A program made the translations under genes and the position numbers. A stretch of DNA of 53,248 nucleotides, from NCBI GenBank assembly GCA_001874365.1, contig MPDF01000008.1, forward strand, positions 1 to 53,248. Direction: 5' to 3'. The notes under the pieces were generated by a model. It worked only from the letters and a program-made list of their open reading frames with translations, was not told the origin of the DNA and did no database searches. The DNA comes from Gammaproteobacteria bacterium MedPE (GTDB lineage Bacteria; Pseudomonadota; Gammaproteobacteria; Enterobacterales; Psychrobiaceae). Positions 38,946 to 48,328 of the stretch are shown piece by piece. Within the stretch, counting starts at the first letter, position 1. Every line of letters starts with the position of its first letter.

Positions 38946-39347
38946 ATAATAAAAGCGCTCGTCTTGTTTATTGGTCGTAAAGCCAACACGGCTATATAGC
39001 TTGTGGGCAGGGCTGCGCTGGAAAACTTTGAGCTCGATAGCGTAGCATTGCTGCTCTGTAGCCATCGCCTTTACAAAACCAATCACCTGAGCACCATACC
39101 CTTTACCTTGATAAGCTGTTCCGATTTGAATGTCGCGTAGCTGACAGATCTTATTGTCGAATGATAAACGTAACACGCCAATCAATTCGTTATTCATCAA
39201 AATATCAAAATTATCTAGCGCTTTGGTCGCCTGATAAACATCGTCAATATTCCAATTCACATCATACATTTCATAATAAATTTGCATGTTGTCTAAGGTG
39301 AATTGAGCTGCCGATTTTAGATTTTTTACCTTTGCAATTTTTAACAT
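38925..39347 (-). CDS. GNAT family N-acetyltransferase
   Basis: A 140-residue acetyltransferase. The acetyl-CoA pyrophosphate loop is QGKGYGAQ within RDIQIGTAYQGKGYG, and the last part (ELKVFQRSPAHKLYSRVGF) is the usual GNAT C-terminal strand-helix. Substrate unknown. It converges with thiH with no spacer and lies 49 bp downstream of the antiporter on the same strand, separated by a hairpin. Confidence 0.9.
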   Translation of the reverse strand: MLKIAKVKNLKSAAQFTLDNMQIYYEMYDVNWNIDDVYQATKALDNFDILMNNELIGVLRLSFDNKICQLRDIQIGTAYQGKGYGAQVIGFVKAMATEQQCYAIELKVFQRSPAHKLYSRVGFTTNKQDERFYYMTMPLA

Positions 39348-39360
39348 TGTTTATATCTCT

Positions 39361-39384
39361 TGGCACCACTGAATCGTGGTGCCA
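39361..39384 (-). repeat. 9-bp hairpin between antiporter and GNAT genes
   Basis: TGGCACCAC-TGAATC-GTGGTGCCA. It follows the antiporter stop on the minus strand but is followed by AGAGATATAAAC, not a T-run. It may be a weak terminator or protect the transcript end. Confidence 0.6.
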
Positions 39385-39396
39385 TAAATGTGACCA

Positions 39397-40713
39397 TTAC
39401 AAAATTAATGCCGCTGCGGTGCCAAAGACAATCAGAGGAATATTATAATGAATGAAGGTTGGCACTACCGTATCCCAAATATGATCGTGTTGACCGTCGA
39501 CATTTAAACCGGACGTAGGCCCAAGCGTCGAGTCTGACGCTGGTGAACCCGCATCACCTAAGGCTGCTGCTGTGCCGACTAATGCTGCGGTCCCAAGAAT
39601 TGAGAAACCAAAGGACAAACAAAGAGGAACGTAGATGGCGGCAATAATTGGAATGGTGGAGAATGATGATCCAATGCCCATTGTAATTAATAATCCAATA
39701 ACCAACATTACTATGGCAGCAAGTAACTTGTTATCACCAATCACCGACGAAAATCCACTTACTAATGATTCAATGTCACCAGTTGCTTTCATGACCGTTG
39801 CAAAGCCCGCTGCTGAAATCATAATAAAGCCGATGGTGCCCATCATTTTTACGCCACTGGTAAAAATATCTTGGGTGTCACTAGGCTTAAAGACACCGCC
39901 AATAGCAAATATGATTAAACCAACAATAGAGCCTGCGATGATGGAGTTACTATAGCGTTGAATAACTAATGCTGCGAGCATGGCAACGAGTGCTGAAATA
40001 ATATAACGCGGATTGAAGTCCAAGGTTTGTTGACTCGCATCTACCTTGTGCGACATATATTTTCTCGGCTGGCGATAGGTAATAAATAATGCCACTAGTA
40101 AACCTAACAACATACCACCTACTGGAATTGCCATGACGAATGGAATTTGCGATGCCGTTATTTCTAGCCCATTGTTGGTTAAGTTTTTGAGTAACAATTC
40201 GATCAGGAAAACTTGACCAAAGCCATAGGGTAGCAACATGTAAGTGCCTGTTAATCCAAAGGTCAACGTACAGGCAATTGCACGTCGATCTAGATTAAAC
40301 TGATTAAATATCCCTAACAGTGCCGGAATTAAAATAGGAATAAAGGCGATGTGAACCGGCACAATATTCTGAGAGCTTATGGCGGCTACCAAAATAACAC
40401 TAAATAGAATGGCCTTGACCATGGTGTGAGAACCGTCAGCTTTACGGCCAACTAGGGCAATAATTTTGCTCGCCAGAAGGTCGGTAACTCCAGAGCGACT
40501 AATGGCTACTGCAAATGCCCCCAACATGGCGTAATCAAGGGCGATTGGCGCGCCGCCGCCTAAGCCTGATTTGAAGACGTCTATAGTTTCTAACAGTGGC
40601 ATTCCACTATACAAACCACCAACTATTGCACTGATAATCAGTGCAAAAACTACGTTAATTCGACATAGTGAAAGTATTAGCATTAAGAGTACAGCTAAGA
40701 CAACAGCATTCAT
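39397..40713 (-). CDS. Na+/H+ antiporter family protein (NhaC-like, YuiF type)
   Basis: Inner-membrane carrier of 438 residues with about 11-12 helices. The N terminus [20 protein letters not shown] and [24 protein letters not shown] match the Na_H_antiport_2 plus NhaC-type antiporter group. The C-terminal half has [19 protein letters not shown] and [20 protein letters not shown], conserved in this family. Some relatives exchange amino acids instead of Na+, so the substrate is uncertain. It has a long AT-rich upstream region shared divergently with yccF. Confidence 0.88.
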   Translation of the reverse strand: MNAVVLAVLLMLILSLCRINVVFALIISAIVGGLYSGMPLLETIDVFKSGLGGGAPIALDYAMLGAFAVAISRSGVTDLLASKIIALVGRKADGSHTMVKAILFSVILVAAISSQNIVPVHIAFIPILIPALLGIFNQFNLDRRAIACTLTFGLTGTYMLLPYGFGQVFLIELLLKNLTNNGLEITASQIPFVMAIPVGGMLLGLLVALFITYRQPRKYMSHKVDASQQTLDFNPRYIISALVAMLAALVIQRYSNSIIAGSIVGLIIFAIGGVFKPSDTQDIFTSGVKMMGTIGFIMISAAGFATVMKATGDIESLVSGFSSVIGDNKLLAAIVMLVIGLLITMGIGSSFSTIPIIAAIYVPLCLSFGFSILGTAALVGTAAALGDAGSPASDSTLGPTSGLNVDGQHDHIWDTVVPTFIHYNIPLIVFGTAAALIL

Positions 40714-40977
40714 TTCGATTCCTTTATTGTTTTTATTTTCATCGTGTTAGGTCGGGCTTCAATATACCGTGTAATGAGTCTATAAGAAACCGTGGCATTG
40801 GTAGAAGTGTCTGACTCATATTGGTTAAATTCACTGATTGTTGGCATATTATGTCAACTAATTATATTTGAATATAATATTATAACGTTAAAACAATTAC
40901 TTATGTTTTGGTTCTTTCTTTGCACTATGAAGACACTAGCAATAATTGACTAGTGAATGAATTTTCAAGGAGATAAC

Positions 40978-41385
40978 ATGAGTTTGTTGCGATTAATTTT
41001 AAATGTGGCTTGGTTTTTATGTGGTGGCGTCATCATGAGCTTGTTATGGGCGCTTGTCGGTATCATTGCATGCATAAGTATTGTCGGTATTCCATTTGCG
41101 CGTTCATGTTTCGTCATAGCACGATTAGCGCTATGGCCTTTTGGTCACGACATCGAAAATCGTGAATATTTAACACGTCGAGAGGATATTGGAACTGGCT
41201 CTTTAGGTGTTGTGGGCAATGTTATTTGGTTTGTACTTTTTGGCTGGTGGTTAAGTTTAGGGCATTTGATTCACGCGGTTTGTTGTTTTGTGACTATCAT
41301 TGGTATTCCGTTTGGTATTGTTCATCTAAAACTTGCGATGCTAAGTTTTGCACCTATTGGTCAGACTGTGGTTCCTGTTAGATAA
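40978..41385 (+). CDS. yccF: YccF family inner-membrane protein
   Basis: A 135-residue protein made of two similar YccF units: each has an aliphatic stretch followed by the GIPF signature (SIVGIPFARSCF and TIIGIPFGIVHLKLAML). Several short membrane helices are predicted. Function is not established. I use ATG 40978, which follows CAAGGAGATAAC; an upstream ATG at 40957 lies before that site. A MITE-like element begins 26 bp after the stop. Confidence 0.9.
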   Translation: MSLLRLILNVAWFLCGGVIMSLLWALVGIIACISIVGIPFARSCFVIARLALWPFGHDIENREYLTRREDIGTGSLGVVGNVIWFVLFGWWLSLGHLIHAVCCFVTIIGIPFGIVHLKLAMLSFAPIGQTVVPVR

Positions 41386-41410
41386 ACGATTAAATTATTC
41401 CAATAAAGGT

Positions 41411-41676
41411 AGGGTCTGTTGATCTTTCGAGGATGAATTTTGTGCAATTGACAAGACTTTTTCGCAAGACATGAGGAGCGACGCCTAGTTTACCTAGGTG
41501 AGCGACGAAAAACGCGGTGAAAATGTCTTGTCATTGCATCCGAAGGACAGCGTTTGTTCGTGATTTATACAGCGTTATCGCCTCCTAGCTTAGCCCACTA
41601 AGCGTCGCAGGCTCTGCCTTGCATAAATCGCGATCAATTCGCTGCAAAAACCTTCACCAAAGATCAACAGACCCTA
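41411..41676. mobile_element. MITE-like non-coding element with 17-bp inverted ends and TA flanks
   Basis: The left end AGGGTCTGTTGATCTTT (41411-41427) and right end AAAGATCAACAGACCCT (41659-41675) are perfect inverted copies. Taking the ends as GGGTC and GACCC, both sides carry TA (41410-41411 and 41675-41676), as for Tc1/mariner/IS630-type insertion into TA. The 263-bp interior has no long frame but two nested foldbacks: TGACAAGAC (41449-41457) with GTCTTGTCA (41525-41533), and CGTGATTTATAC (41559-41570) with GCATAAATCGCG (41621-41632). It fills the gap between two convergent genes. No transposase is present, so it would be non-autonomous. Confidence 0.75.
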
Positions 41677-41692
41677 GGCAATGGACTTACTA

Positions 41693-43570
41693 TTAACTAT
41701 GCGTCGTAATAATACTTTGCACTTTAGTTTGCAAAGTATTAGCACTAGCCTCTTGCGCTGCAATTGGCTCATCAACGATAAGACCAACTCGAGACCAAAA
41801 ACGACGTGGTTTTGTCGTAAATGCATGACCGTCTTTGTGACTAAAGAAAGAGCCCCATAGGCCAGTTAATGCCATAGGAACAACAGGCACTGGATTGTTC
41901 TTTAAGATTTTCTCAATACCACCTCTAAATTCATTTAACGTTCCATCTTTGGTGATTTTACCTTCAGGAAAAATACACACGAGTTCACCTTCATTAAGTT
42001 CATGTTGGATTTGCTCGAATGCTTTGTTGTAGGTATCAATATCTTGCTTAGGTGAACAAATAGGGATGGTTTTTGCCCATTTAAAGACGTATTTCATGAT
42101 TGGCATGTTAGCAATGCTTTTGTCCATCACAAAGCGCACTGGACGTCGAGAACTCCCCGCGATTAGCAGCGCATCGACAAAACTAACATGATTACATACC
42201 AGCACCGCAGCACCTTCGTCAGGAATATTGCTAATGCCCTGATGTTTAACGCGATACATTGTATGGCTAATAATCCAAATGATGAAGCGCAACACAAACT
42301 CAGTCACTTGTGAGTAAATATAACCAGCAACGACTAGGTTGGCGATGCCTAAAACAAGGAAATATTGAGCAATAGATAATTCAAGCACCGATAACAAGAC
42401 GATAGCTAATATGGCACTTAACACCATAAATAATGCATTGAGCACATTGTTTGCTGCAATGATTTGGGCACGACACTTGTCGTCACCACGGGTTTGGATA
42501 AGTGCATTTAGCGGTACGACATAGATGCCACTAAACACGGCGAGTAACAATAAGTCCGCTAATAAACGGTAGTTTTGCGGATGATTAATAAATTCCATTG
42601 CCGTCATGTTTTCAATGACCATGACTGATTGCGCCGCAAAATATATATCGATTCCAAAGATACTCATACCAATAGAGCCAATAGGGATGATGCCTAATTC
42701 TATTGTGTGGCCTGACAATCGTTCACATAAAATAGAGCCTAAACCAACGCCGAACGAAAACACCACCAACAATAAGGTGACTAACTGCGTGTTTCCGCCA
42801 AGATTATTAATAGCAAACGCAGGAAATTGAGTGAGGTAACCAGCGCCTAAAAACCAAAACCAGCTAATGGCCAAAATAGACAAAAACAGTGGGCGTTCTT
42901 GTTTGATGTTGCCAATCGTGTGTTTGATGCTGGTCAATGGATTGTAATTGACCTTAAGCTCTGGATTATTGGCCGGCGCATTGGGAATTGAACGACTTGC
43001 GACGTAGCCGATAAAAGCAAAACCGATAACAGCAACAGCGATAATAATGAGTGCTTGTTCAAACTCAAACAAAACACCCGCCAAAATAGTACCGCCAAGA
43101 ATAGCTAAAAATGTGCCCATTTCAATGAGTCCATTGCCACCCACCAACTCACTCTTATCAAGGTGTTGCGGCAGTAATGAAAATTTAACAGGGCCAAAGA
43201 AGGCTGATTGAGTCCCCATTAAAAACAATACCACCAACATTAAGTTAGTTTGCTGCCACATCAGTGCTAGTGCGCCAATAACCATGATGGCAATTTCGGC
43301 GAGTTTGATAATGCGTATTAGTTTGGACTTTTCATACTTATCGGCTATTTGACCACCAATCGCTGAGAATAAGAAAAACGGAAGAATGAATAACCCCGCA
43401 GCGATATTGGTTAGCAATCCTGATTGCTGAGCATCAACGGCAAATAATGCAATAAATAACAATAGGGTATTTTTATAGAGGTTATCGTTAAAAGCACCTA
43501 AGGCTTGGGTGACGAAATAAGGTAGAAAACGACGCTGCGAAAATAGTGAAAACTGACCTTGCGATGACAT
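41693..43570 (-). CDS. MFS transporter - PlsC acyltransferase fusion (LplT/Aas-like)
   Basis: A 625-residue fusion. Residues 1-425 form an LplT-like MFS carrier of about 12 helices (FVTQALGAFNDNLYKN at the start); residues about 435-625 form a PlsC-type glycerophospholipid acyltransferase with HVSFVD (H461, D466) and FPEG (534-537). In E. coli, LplT flips lysophospholipids inward and Aas re-acylates them. Here transport and acylation share one chain, but the acyl-ACP synthetase part of Aas is missing, so the acyl donor must come from elsewhere. The role in lysophospholipid recycling is inferred. Confidence 0.9.
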   Translation of the reverse strand: MSSQGQFSLFSQRRFLPYFVTQALGAFNDNLYKNTLLLFIALFAVDAQQSGLLTNIAAGLFILPFFLFSAIGGQIADKYEKSKLIRIIKLAEIAIMVIGALALMWQQTNLMLVVLFLMGTQSAFFGPVKFSLLPQHLDKSELVGGNGLIEMGTFLAILGGTILAGVLFEFEQALIIIAVAVIGFAFIGYVASRSIPNAPANNPELKVNYNPLTSIKHTIGNIKQERPLFLSILAISWFWFLGAGYLTQFPAFAINNLGGNTQLVTLLLVVFSFGVGLGSILCERLSGHTIELGIIPIGSIGMSIFGIDIYFAAQSVMVIENMTAMEFINHPQNYRLLADLLLLAVFSGIYVVPLNALIQTRGDDKCRAQIIAANNVLNALFMVLSAILAIVLLSVLELSIAQYFLVLGIANLVVAGYIYSQVTEFVLRFIIWIISHTMYRVKHQGISNIPDEGAAVLVCNHVSFVDALLIAGSSRRPVRFVMDKSIANMPIMKYVFKWAKTIPICSPKQDIDTYNKAFEQIQHELNEGELVCIFPEGKITKDGTLNEFRGGIEKILKNNPVPVVPMALTGLWGSFFSHKDGHAFTTKPRRFWSRVGLIVDEPIAAQEASANTLQTKVQSIITTHS

Positions 43571-43715
43571 ATTTAACTTTCCGTTAATTAAAAACAGTGA
43601 CGCTAAGTATTAACTAATAATTGAATAATTAATAGCTTAGTCATGATTTCATTGGACGTGATAGATAAAGTTGCAGCATTTGAAACTAGGGGTATCAATC
43701 GAAGTTTTAGATGCT

Positions 43716-43741
43716 AGGTGCCCTTTGGGAAATGGGCACCT
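43716..43741 (-). terminator. Hairpin downstream of the 236-residue membrane protein
   Basis: AGGTGCCC and GGGCACCT around a 10-nt loop, 8 bp after the stop on the minus strand. There is no clear T-run, so it may be a weak or Rho-assisted terminator. Confidence 0.55.
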
Positions 43742-43749
43742 TAAATGTA

Positions 43750-44460
43750 CTAGGTAACTGTTTTTCTGGGGCGTATTTGTAGGTAACGAAAATTGAGTAT
43801 TACCGCAATAATAAAAGCACTGACCAATAGTAACTGCCACCAACTGATCGTTAATGCAAAGGTATAACGCAGCAGCGCTAATAATCCGAAATAGCCAATA
43901 ATGGAATATTGAAACCAAAGAGCAATCGGTGTTGCTAATGGAATTAAGGATTGCTGTTTAGTTCGCATTATCCAGTGGCCAGCTAACCAGCTCGATACCG
44001 CAATAACCAACACGAGCAAGCCGACGAAAGCGAATGAGCTCCAGATCATCAATGTAGACCAGTCAACAACTTGTGCCGATTTGGCTGGGCCAGACCACAA
44101 GGCATCCCAACTGACAGCGAGAATAAGCGATAAGCTAACAATGAGCTGTCTGTTGTCATCGGCTGGTGGCTGATTTAGTTCACTGATTTCTTGCCACAAA
44201 AAATGGCTAATACACACAAAAGCAACGAGTCCAATAATAGGTGTTAACAAGGGAATAGCCTGAATGCTGAAATAGGTGAACAGGTAACCAATCATAGGAA
44301 ATAAGGTGTGAGTTAGGGACACTCCGATAATCCAAAACATCGCGCGTCTGAATGAATAAAGCTGCTTAGCGCGCAGCACTGTCGCAATAGCTACATCGGT
44401 TCCAATGCCTAATCCCATCACCAAGCTAGCGCAAATAAAATCAATTAACGATGCGCTCAT
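43750..44460 (-). CDS. Hypothetical multi-pass membrane protein coupled to a di-haem lipoprotein
   Basis: A 236-residue protein with about six helices. The first half (MGLGIGTDVAIATVL and WIIGVSLTHTLFPMIGYLF) has polar Asp/His in otherwise hydrophobic segments, vaguely like small metal-efflux (MntP/LysE-type) carriers, but I see no decisive motif. Its ATG overlaps the stop of the upstream di-haem lipoprotein by 4 bp, so the two products are made together and may work together. Function unknown. Confidence 0.75.
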   Translation of the reverse strand: MSASLIDFICASLVMGLGIGTDVAIATVLRAKQLYSFRRAMFWIIGVSLTHTLFPMIGYLFTYFSIQAIPLLTPIIGLVAFVCISHFLWQEISELNQPPADDNRQLIVSLSLILAVSWDALWSGPAKSAQVVDWSTLMIWSSFAFVGLLVLVIAVSSWLAGHWIMRTKQQSLIPLATPIALWFQYSIIGYFGLLALLRYTFALTISWWQLLLVSAFIIAVILNFRYLQIRPRKTVT

Positions 44461-46133
44461 TTTGAACCTCCTTGCTCATTATCTGAAAGCGTTGACGGCC
44501 AATCGAGTCTGATATCCCATTGATATTGATGTTCCGGTTTTAATGGTGGTTGCTGGGTGTTAACCGTCTGTAATACATTTTTGGCTTTTGATAATGTGGC
44601 GTCGCGTCCAAAAATATAGCTCTGCTCTTTAACTATTGTTAAATAAGCTTTGTTAAGGGCTAATGCACGTGATTTTGACGGCATAATTAGCTGATAGAGG
44701 TTATCAACGCCTTTAACTTTTTCTTCGTTTACATCGCCATTGGCTAAGAACCATTTGTCTAACATTTCTTGATTTTGGCGAAACTCATCACCACCACCAA
44801 CGCGTTTAAAGTAGGTTAAAAACTCTCCTTCGTCTGTGTTTAATGTGGCTACGTCTCGCTGATTTTTTAAATTGATATAGCCCCAACCTGCGGCACCTGC
44901 GATTTTTCGTGGAAACGAAAACGTTTGATCAATTGTCGAACCAATAGTCTTATGACAACCGTTACAAAAAGCCAGCTCTTGATGATGTTGTTGGCGTAAT
45001 TCGCCTTGTTTATCTTCAATGTACGCGTTGATAGTCCAGCCAAAACCGTTATCGATACCACGGTCACCTAGATAAACCGTCTTGGGTAATGACTCGGCTA
45101 GTTTCTCTTTATCTTCGCGCATATAGGCGCTTTTTAGGCTATTGCGGTGTTTAAATTTATGTTTCTTCATGTAGCGAACTTCTTTCATGCGCTTGGCATT
45201 GAAGATTGCGCCGTTGTTGTCCACGCCTAAGTAGCGCACGGTATGTAAAAACTCAGTACCTTGCGGGTAGAGCATGGGTGCCAGCGACGTATTGGTTGCG
45301 TCGCCCACGTAGCGTTCTCTAGCGACGACACGAGTGATCCGAGCGTCTATTTTGCCATTGCCATTTAAATCATCGCCAATGGTAATTTCTGAGATCGGCG
45401 GGACGGTAACGCTTTTAAGGGCTTTAACCGTTAACTCAACCAACGCAAGGTTGGCAAAATAAACGTCGTGAGAATATTGGCCGTGACGTTCTCTAAATGT
45501 CTTATCCAAACGGATCATCGCATCACCAGTGGAGCCATTTGTTGGCCAAAAGGTACTGGGAAAAGGTTTGTAGTTAAAAGCTATCCAATGGCTTCCGTCG
45601 TTGGCAATGCCTAGTTTGTCAAACGCTGCTTGCGCATTGGCTAAATTGTTAATTGGGGTGAATTCACCACGCCACTGTTTATTGTTCTTCATTTTATTAA
45701 TGAATGGCTGATAGTTATCTGTTGCTGTCCATTGCATGATGTTGTCATCGGTAATGGACTTTATCAGGTGGGTACGATCAACAAAGAGGTTTTTCCAATT
45801 GTTAGTACTACCCACATCTGAAAATTCATAGTTACCTTGTAAGCCGCCATCTGACATCATATTGCTGCGTTTATTCGCATTTGGATAACTTTGATGGCAC
45901 GCATAACAAGGGTTGTTTTCGCCTTCAGTTTTTGTGTAACACTGCGGAGGAATGACTGACTCAGGGTTATAGACTTGGTTAGTTGTTAAATATTCTATCG
46001 CTGGAGCTTGGCCTAGTGGATATTGCGGTGGCAGCTGCGTTGAGTGATACGCAGCATGTTGTATTGAATTAATAGGCTCTTCATTGCAACCTAGCAATAG
46101 ACCAACAAGGATTATCGGTAATAAACGCGTCAT
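44457..46133 (-). CDS. Di-haem c-type cytochrome lipoprotein, hypothetical
   Basis: From ATG 46133 the product is 558 residues with a lipoprotein signal (LLLGC, Cys 16). Two c-type haem sites are seen: CYACH (76-80) and CNGCH (390-394). DDLNGNGKID at about 255-264 has the spacing of an EF-hand-like calcium loop. I do not recognise the family. It should be anchored in the periplasm or on the outer membrane and pass electrons. GAGATAATT precedes the chosen ATG; an extension to 46190 has no support and would disrupt the signal. It is coupled to the membrane protein downstream. Confidence 0.82.
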   Translation of the reverse strand: MTRLLPIILVGLLLGCNEEPINSIQHAAYHSTQLPPQYPLGQAPAIEYLTTNQVYNPESVIPPQCYTKTEGENNPCYACHQSYPNANKRSNMMSDGGLQGNYEFSDVGSTNNWKNLFVDRTHLIKSITDDNIMQWTATDNYQPFINKMKNNKQWRGEFTPINNLANAQAAFDKLGIANDGSHWIAFNYKPFPSTFWPTNGSTGDAMIRLDKTFRERHGQYSHDVYFANLALVELTVKALKSVTVPPISEITIGDDLNGNGKIDARITRVVARERYVGDATNTSLAPMLYPQGTEFLHTVRYLGVDNNGAIFNAKRMKEVRYMKKHKFKHRNSLKSAYMREDKEKLAESLPKTVYLGDRGIDNGFGWTINAYIEDKQGELRQQHHQELAFCNGCHKTIGSTIDQTFSFPRKIAGAAGWGYINLKNQRDVATLNTDEGEFLTYFKRVGGGDEFRQNQEMLDKWFLANGDVNEEKVKGVDNLYQLIMPSKSRALALNKAYLTIVKEQSYIFGRDATLSKAKNVLQTVNTQQPPLKPEHQYQWDIRLDWPSTLSDNEQGGSK

Positions 46134-46161
46134 AATTATCTCGTTATTTTTACAAACACAA

Positions 46162-46182
46162 AAGGAGGCTAAGTGCCTCCTT
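46162..46182 (-). terminator. Terminator between the PhoX-like gene and the di-haem gene
   Basis: AAGGAGGC-ACTTA-GCCTCCTT followed on the minus strand by TTGTGTTTG; an 8-bp stem with a T-rich tail, right after the PhoX-like stop. It separates that gene from the di-haem lipoprotein. Confidence 0.8.
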
Positions 46183-46201
46183 ATTTTCATTGAGCTAAGA
46201 C

Positions 46202-48043
46202 TTACTTGTCTGATGGCTCATATAACCAAAGTGTGTTGTTTTCTTGAAAGCCATCTTCACCAATAATGATGCGACCGTCTTCCATCACAATAACGTTGTC
46301 CGGTTGAGAAAGTTGGTTTACATCGCAACGTGCGGCGCCGTCTAAACTGCTGCGATAAGTGCCACCCATAACAACAGGTTCAATACGACTGATGTTGTAG
46401 TTCTCACCTAATTTAGCGCGATAGACACCACCACAATCTTTAACGCGATCAGACAATTGCATATCACCCTCATCATCAATCATTGTTTTGTCGAGATCGG
46501 CAATGCCAATGTAAAGATAGGCTGATTTAACCACTTCGCCAGCAATAGTATCTGTACCTTCAACCGCTTCTTGAGCGCGCTTCGTGTTGATTGAAATGCC
46601 TTCAAGCTTGCGCCATTCAGCCGTTGCGCCTTTTGCCTTTGCTGCGGCTCGTGATTCCAAGAATGCAGCGCGATTATCCATCGCCATTCCCGCAGTTACT
46701 TTACCGCCGCCATTAGCAACTGTTGGATAATTACTATCACCTTTAGCCCAGGCTTCAACATCGGCAACTGTCATGAAGTTTGTTTCTCCATCGACGTAGT
46801 CGTCAGTACCTAAGCCGTCAAATGCATCGATCCAAGGTTCAATTGTTGCATTGTCACCGTGAGCCAGTTCAATCCATTCAACAGAGAAACCTGTGACGGC
46901 AGGATCCGTTAAGCCAGCGTCTTGAGTTAATTTTGCACCGTATAGCGTACCAGCGCTTAAATCGTTGGCCGTATCAGCAATGAATTTGAATAACACGCCA
47001 CCAGTGTCATCTTGAGATAGATAAACGGTTTTGCCATCAGGCATTGCTGTTGCGTTTTCGTGCTCAAAACGGCCCATCGCAAAATGCTTAACAGGAATTG
47101 GTTTCGCCGCTTTAGGATCGGTAACTTCAATGATATAGCCATAGTCGTAAGGGTTTGGTGCCAATGGCGCCATCATGTCCCACATGTGAGATAAACGAGT
47201 GCTTGAATCTGTAACAACAGCAGGGTCATTCCAACTCGCGTCAGTTGTTGTATCGACTGACGAGTTCACAATCCACTCTTCAGACGATAGCGGTGTCCCC
47301 CAAGGCGTTACAGAGCCAAAGCAGTTAGCCGCCGTGCCTTTTACACCTGAAAAGTCGATCATCATTGGTTCAGAAACTTCCCAAGTGCCATTGGTCTTCT
47401 TGTTCAGCGATAAGCGGCTCATACCCCCTGGGTATTCTTCCCAGTTGGTAAATAAATAGCCTTCACCCGCACCTGTTGAAATGAAGCCATTGAAATCAGG
47501 CATGTCATTTTCAAGGATTAATCGCTCACCATCGTTGGAGTAAATATGGCCTAAACCTTTCTCAAGTTTCTCATCATACGTATTGCCCGTTTGACCAAGT
47601 ACTTGGTATTTACCATAAGCTGCGATAACTGTTTGACGCTCTTCAACGCTACTTGGAACAGGCGAGCTAATTAGCTGTGCAGGTAATTTATTAAAGTTAA
47701 TCCCAGTTAAGACGCCAACGGTACCCGTATTAAAAGGTACATTATTGAGCTCATCAACTTCAGTATTTGAGTCACTTGGATGCTGAATATTAAAGAACAA
47801 GTCGCCTTCTTCAGATAAAAAAGCACCAGTCACTTCTGCGCCTGTTGGTACCGTTGCTAACCGAATTAAGCGATTAGCATTGATGCCTGCATCACCTTGC
47901 TGACCAGTTTCGCCTTGCTCACCCTGTGAACCTTGCGTTCCTTGAATTCCGTCTTTACCGTCGTCGCCAGAGCACCCTGCAAGTGCAAACATTACTGCTA
48001 ATGAAATGGTACTTACTTTCAAATGATTGAGAGCCAGTTTCAT
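46202..48043 (-). CDS. PhoX-like (DUF839) lipoprotein with collagen-like stalk
   Basis: A 613-residue lipoprotein (LAGC, Cys 24). Residues 26-55 are ten uninterrupted Gly-X-Y triplets (GDDGKDGIQGTQ and on), a collagen-like stalk without Pro. The rest matches the PhoX/DUF839 propeller family: AANCFGSVTPWGTPLSSEEW and RFEHENATAMPDGKTVYLSQDD. PhoX enzymes are calcium/iron-dependent alkaline phosphatases; this member could have another hydrolase role. It is normally exported by Tat, but no twin-Arg is seen here, and the lipoprotein signal looks Sec-type. It is a single gene with its own terminator. Confidence 0.88.
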   Translation of the reverse strand: MKLALNHLKVSTISLAVMFALAGCSGDDGKDGIQGTQGSQGEQGETGQQGDAGINANRLIRLATVPTGAEVTGAFLSEEGDLFFNIQHPSDSNTEVDELNNVPFNTGTVGVLTGINFNKLPAQLISSPVPSSVEERQTVIAAYGKYQVLGQTGNTYDEKLEKGLGHIYSNDGERLILENDMPDFNGFISTGAGEGYLFTNWEEYPGGMSRLSLNKKTNGTWEVSEPMMIDFSGVKGTAANCFGSVTPWGTPLSSEEWIVNSSVDTTTDASWNDPAVVTDSSTRLSHMWDMMAPLAPNPYDYGYIIEVTDPKAAKPIPVKHFAMGRFEHENATAMPDGKTVYLSQDDTGGVLFKFIADTANDLSAGTLYGAKLTQDAGLTDPAVTGFSVEWIELAHGDNATIEPWIDAFDGLGTDDYVDGETNFMTVADVEAWAKGDSNYPTVANGGGKVTAGMAMDNRAAFLESRAAAKAKGATAEWRKLEGISINTKRAQEAVEGTDTIAGEVVKSAYLYIGIADLDKTMIDDEGDMQLSDRVKDCGGVYRAKLGENYNISRIEPVVMGGTYRSSLDGAARCDVNQLSQPDNVIVMEDGRIIIGEDGFQENNTLWLYEPSDK

Positions 48044-48328
48044 GATATTTCCTTTAATTGCTTTAGTTTTAATTAATTGGGATTAACGAATATTGCGCGA
48101 AGAAGTATAGAAACGAGTTTTGACACTTAGGTGACATCGAAATGACATTACAGTGACGAGGAAATGAACGAAATATGGCATCAGGTCTCGACTGTCATAT
48201 TTTATGTTATTTAAAACAAGGAGTAATTTACTAGTGAATGAGCAAGAGTCTGATAACTGTTGCTAGTGAAGGTATATTTCCACCGTAGTTTATGATTTTG
48301 GGTTCTGTCGTGCTCAACTTGTAACTAA

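Noticed and set aside
41411-41676. Possible intact insertion sequence at the 17-bp inverted repeats
   Set aside because: Only 263 bp between the ends with no transposase-sized frame; treated as a non-autonomous element instead.
43649-43918. 89-codon minus-strand frame overlapping the end of the 236-residue membrane protein
   Set aside because: Composition is unlike a real protein and most of it overlaps a better frame; the rest is the hairpin-bearing intergenic region.
46133-46190. N-terminal extension of the di-haem lipoprotein to 46190
   Set aside because: It would place charged residues and two Cys before the lipoprotein signal and lacks a ribosome site; ATG 46133 gives a proper signal peptide.
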